DNA of 15,727 nucleotides from Candidatus Eiseniibacteriota bacterium (GTDB taxonomy: Bacteria > Arandabacterota > Arandabacteria > JAGLYR01). The position numbers and the translations under genes are program-made. This document shows, in pieces, positions 13,809 to 15,727 of this stretch (within the stretch, counting starts at the first letter, position 1; every line of letters begins with the position of its first letter). The stretch is from NCBI GenBank assembly GCA_023132135.1, contig JAGLYR010000091.1, positions 1-15,727 on the forward strand. The letters run 5' to 3'. The notes below the pieces were generated by a model, which worked only from the letters and a program-made list of their open reading frames with translations, had not been told where the DNA came from and made no database searches.

Positions 13809-14960
13809 CTATGTCGTTGCGCACGCCGGCACCTCTTCGGTCTTCTCCCCGCGCGCGAGCAGGCCCTCCAGCGCTTCGTGAACCTCCACCGGTTCAATGA
13901 GATCCATGCAGCCGGGCGTTTTCCCGCAATCTCCCCGGTAGCAACACACGCAGTCCAGCTCCGGAACGATCGCCACCCCGCTGCCGTAGAGATCAATCTC
14001 CCAGGACGAGGTGGGACCGAAAAGAGCGACGACCTTCTTCCCCAGCCCCAGGGCCGCATGAAGACCCAGGGTGTCGCCCGTAACCACCACGTCGCACAGG
14101 TCGACCAGCGCGAAATACTCGCGCAGCGAATGGTCGCCGCCCGGGTCGACGGCCCACCCGTAACTCATGGCGTTCAGCCAATGGTTGGTCTCCCGCTCCG
14201 AAGCGCCGCCAAGAAGCAGAACCCTCCAGTCGGTCTCGCCCCGCAGTCGCAGGATGAGATCCCGGTAGCTTTCCTTCGGCCAGCGCTTCCGCGGCCAGCG
14301 GAGGCTCGCGCCTGTGTTGAGCCCGATGACCGTCTCGCCCTCAAGATGCCGGACACGAGCCAATTCCATTGCGAAGGACCTCTCCGAATCCGTGAGCCGG
14401 AGAATGATCTGCTGTCCATCGGGCTCCAGACCACAGATCCGGTGCAGGTGATCCTGGTAGGTCCGGCGGTTTGCCCGCTTGCGATCGTCACTGCCCCCCA
14501 TCTCCAGCCACTCTACGGACTCAGGATTCGCCGGACGAACCTGCCCCGTTTCGTCCAGTGTGTACCCCCGCTTGGTCCGGCCTTCCGCAAGAGTGGCCAA
14601 CGCTGCGCTCTTCTTCGACGCGTCGGGATTCAGAATGAGATCGAACCGTTCCACCTGCAGCCGCGCCAGGCCCTCCGCGTCGAGAAACAATGTCTCGTCA
14701 ATCAGAGAGTTGTTCTCCAGGACCGCCGCAGCCTCGCGGGCCGTGAACCAGGTAATGTGGCAGTCCGGGTACCGCCGCAGGAGAGAGGGGAGCAGGCAGG
14801 TTGTCCGGAGCACATCCCCAAGGGCATCCAGTTTGATGATCAGGACCCGGAATCCTGTCGGGGAAAAGTGCGGACATCCCCGGCACTGTATCCCCGACTG
14901 CTTGTGGAACCGGCACGGGCGATCCCCGGGAAAGTGCCGGCAATCAGGATTAACCCGCAT
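13809..14960 (-). CDS. Glycosyltransferase family 9 (heptosyltransferase-like)
   Basis: A 383-residue GT-B enzyme. Residues 37-53 (RVLIIKLDALGDVLRTT) are the GT9 N-terminal signature; TGASLRWPRKRWP (216-228) and TGDTLGLHAALGLGKKVVALFGPTS (294-318) form the nucleotide-sugar side. An N-terminal Cys/His cluster precedes the fold (Cys7, His9, Cys16, His19, Cys26, Cys29, His31), and a second Cys group lies near the C-terminus (Cys337, 339, 340, 345, 351); both could bind metal. I chose ATG 14958-14960, which overlaps csrA by 11 bases; an ATG at 15024-15026 would overlap csrA by 77 bases and adds only a basic tail. GT9 enzymes build LPS core, but position beside csrA and flagellin suggests flagellar glycan work here. 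Confidence 0.9.
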   Translation of the reverse strand: MRVNPDCRHFPGDRPCRFHKQSGIQCRGCPHFSPTGFRVLIIKLDALGDVLRTTCLLPSLLRRYPDCHITWFTAREAAAVLENNSLIDETLFLDAEGLARLQVERFDLILNPDASKKSAALATLAEGRTKRGYTLDETGQVRPANPESVEWLEMGGSDDRKRANRRTYQDHLHRICGLEPDGQQIILRLTDSERSFAMELARVRHLEGETVIGLNTGASLRWPRKRWPKESYRDLILRLRGETDWRVLLLGGASERETNHWLNAMSYGWAVDPGGDHSLREYFALVDLCDVVVTGDTLGLHAALGLGKKVVALFGPTSSWEIDLYGSGVAIVPELDCVCCYRGDCGKTPGCMDLIEPVEVHEALEGLLARGEKTEEVPACATT

Positions 14961-15198
14961 GTGAGTGCCCGCCCTCTCCTTGCCCCGCGTTTTCCCCGGA
15001 ATCCGGCGAGGCAGCACCAGAGGCATCTCCCGAGGCGTGCCTGCTGGAATCCGACCCGATTTCCGCTCGCAGGATAGTCATCTCGGCCGGCGCCGAGATG
15101 GTGAGCTTCACCTCCCTGCTCCGGATTTCCCGCACCTCGATCCTGATGTCGGGTCCGATCCGGAGGGCCTCTCCCTCCCTGCGGGTAATCACCAGCAT
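14950..15198 (-). CDS. csrA: Carbon storage regulator CsrA with extended tail
   Basis: An 82-residue RNA-binding translational regulator. Residues 1-47 (MLVITRREGEALRIG, then EVREIRSREVKLTISAPAEM and TILRAEI) cover all five strands of the CsrA fold, including the key Arg44 and the Arg6/Arg7 pair. The tail 48-82 is long, low-complexity and rich in Ser, Gly, Ala and Asp; typical CsrA proteins are 60-75 residues. The start is ATG 15196-15198: the open frame extends to 15321, but the extra residues run inside fliW and are not CsrA-like. GGAG overlapping the fliW stop provides ribosome binding; the gap is seven bases. The likely main target is the flagellin leader at 6976-7191. FliW, encoded just upstream, is the expected antagonist. 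Confidence 0.96.
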   Translation of the reverse strand: MLVITRREGEALRIGPDIRIEVREIRSREVKLTISAPAEMTILRAEIGSDSSRHASGDASGAASPDSGENAGQGEGGHSHAG

Positions 15199-15205
15199 TC
15201 TTATC

Positions 15206-15667
15206 TCACTCCGAAACGGCTGTCCTGTCCTTCGCCATCCGGATCCCGTCAACAATCCGGAACCGGGGCGAGTACTGATCTCCCGGGAGGACAATCTGGC
15301 GCCCAATCCGCCTGACGGCATTGATCAGAATCGGACCCTTGAGATTCGCCGTCATCTCCACCGGGTCGTCGGGGATTCCAACCACCACCAGAACCTGCAG
15401 ACCCTCCCCGTCGGAGGACTTGAGAACCAGCCCGTCCTCCTCCGGAATATCGAAGTCGTAGTGGGAACAGAACTCCCGGGGATCCATGACGACAAAAGCC
15501 AGATCGGGCCGGCCCACCGCCTGAAGCCACCTGAAGGGCGAGCCCGGCCGGTGATCGAGGAGAACATACCGGTCGATGTCTTCGAACCCGAACAGACCCC
15601 TGGAGAACTCGACAACCTCTTCCTCAGGTACTTCGAGGACTCCGAACCGTGTCGTGTCGATCTTCAT
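15206..15667 (-). CDS. fliW: Flagellar assembly factor FliW
   Basis: A 153-residue cytoplasmic protein that binds either CsrA or flagellin, releasing flagellin mRNA from repression when flagellin is exported. The family pattern is clear: IDTTRFGVLEV, FSRGLFGFEDIDRYVLLD (21-38), FRWLQAVGRPDLAFVVMDPREF, LVVVGIPDDPVEMTANLKGPILIN and RIGRQIVLPGDQYSPRF (residues about 121-137). Length is normal. ATG at 15665-15667 follows the flgL stop by 34 bases, the classic flgL-fliW-csrA order. Confidence 0.96.
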   Translation of the reverse strand: MKIDTTRFGVLEVPEEEVVEFSRGLFGFEDIDRYVLLDHRPGSPFRWLQAVGRPDLAFVVMDPREFCSHYDFDIPEEDGLVLKSSDGEGLQVLVVVGIPDDPVEMTANLKGPILINAVRRIGRQIVLPGDQYSPRFRIVDGIRMAKDRTAVSE

Positions 15668-15701
15668 TACCCTGTCCCGCCTTCCCGAACCCGATTCCGG
15701 G

Positions 15702-15727
15702 CTACAGGTAGTTGATCAAACTGATCT
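15702..15727 (-). CDS. flgL: 3' end of flgL (hook-filament junction protein), partial
   Basis: Only the last seven codons and the TAG are visible; they translate as ISLINYL. FlgL proteins end with a similar leucine-rich SLxxYL-type tail, and flgL precedes fliW in most fliW-csrA genomes. The call therefore depends on the short tail plus gene order. Confidence 0.65.

Noticed and set aside
13784-14059. Longer methyltransferase start
   Set aside because: The extension overlaps the GT9 gene and is Arg/Trp-rich without homology. The internal ATG has a near-perfect ribosome site and the family opening MEFTGER.
13677-15077. Plus-strand open frame of 466 codons across the GT9 gene and csrA
   Set aside because: Antisense to well-recognised genes, no motif, Pro/Arg-rich translation typical of a shadow frame.
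15199-15321. Longer csrA start
   Set aside because: The extra 41 residues run inside fliW and are not CsrA-like. The ATG at 15196-15198 gives the exact family N-terminus and has its own GGAG.

Overview
The window is an almost gap-free, single-direction stretch in which every gene is read from the minus strand. It is the late-flagellar region of a motile, GC-rich bacterium. The order in the direction of transcription (high to low coordinate) is: flgL 3' end, fliW, csrA, a four-gene glycosylation block (GT9 glycosyltransferase, class I methyltransferase, a 1353-residue multi-domain glycosyltransferase, a GT2-TPR protein), flagellin, fliS, fliD, flgM, flbD (swrD), motA, motB, a second motB-like gene, an HDOD gene, and the start of a possible GAF-domain gene. 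A heptosyltransferase-type GT9 enzyme suggests a diderm. fliW-csrA together with flbD-motA-motB occurs in several phyla (Firmicutes, Planctomycetes, Deltaproteobacteria-like and FCB-type lineages), so I do not name a taxon. Nothing looks like phage, plasmid, CRISPR, rRNA or tRNA.

Region by region: 12797-15727 holds the hook-filament junction end, the FliW/CsrA pair, a GT9 enzyme and a methyltransferase. 7222-12760 holds two large glycosyltransferases with TPR tails. 6976-7221 is the longest gene-free stretch (246 bases); it carries a good sigma-28 promoter and a GGA-rich leader with two hairpins. 4221-6975 is the filament block (flagellin, FliS chaperone, FliD cap), with a strong hairpin after flagellin. 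1243-4160 is the anti-sigma factor FlgM followed by the stator operon. 1-1168 is signalling.

How the genes fit together: FlgM should hold sigma-28 until the hook is finished, after which the promoter at 7198-7224 drives flagellin. CsrA should then repress flagellin translation through the leader hairpins until FliW releases it; FliW is itself titrated by flagellin. This is the homeostatic loop known from Bacillus subtilis hag, and here all of its parts lie within 9 kb. The glycosyltransferases between csrA and flagellin plausibly decorate the short flagellin. MotA/MotB power rotation; a second MotB-like protein has alanine where the ion-binding aspartate should be.

The observations I rate highest are the CsrA-type hairpins in the flagellin leader, the aspartate-less MotB paralogue, the giant glycosyltransferase, and a palindromic intergenic repeat whose outer TAG forms the stop codon of three different genes. 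All calls are from reading the sequence by eye; no database search or folding program was run.
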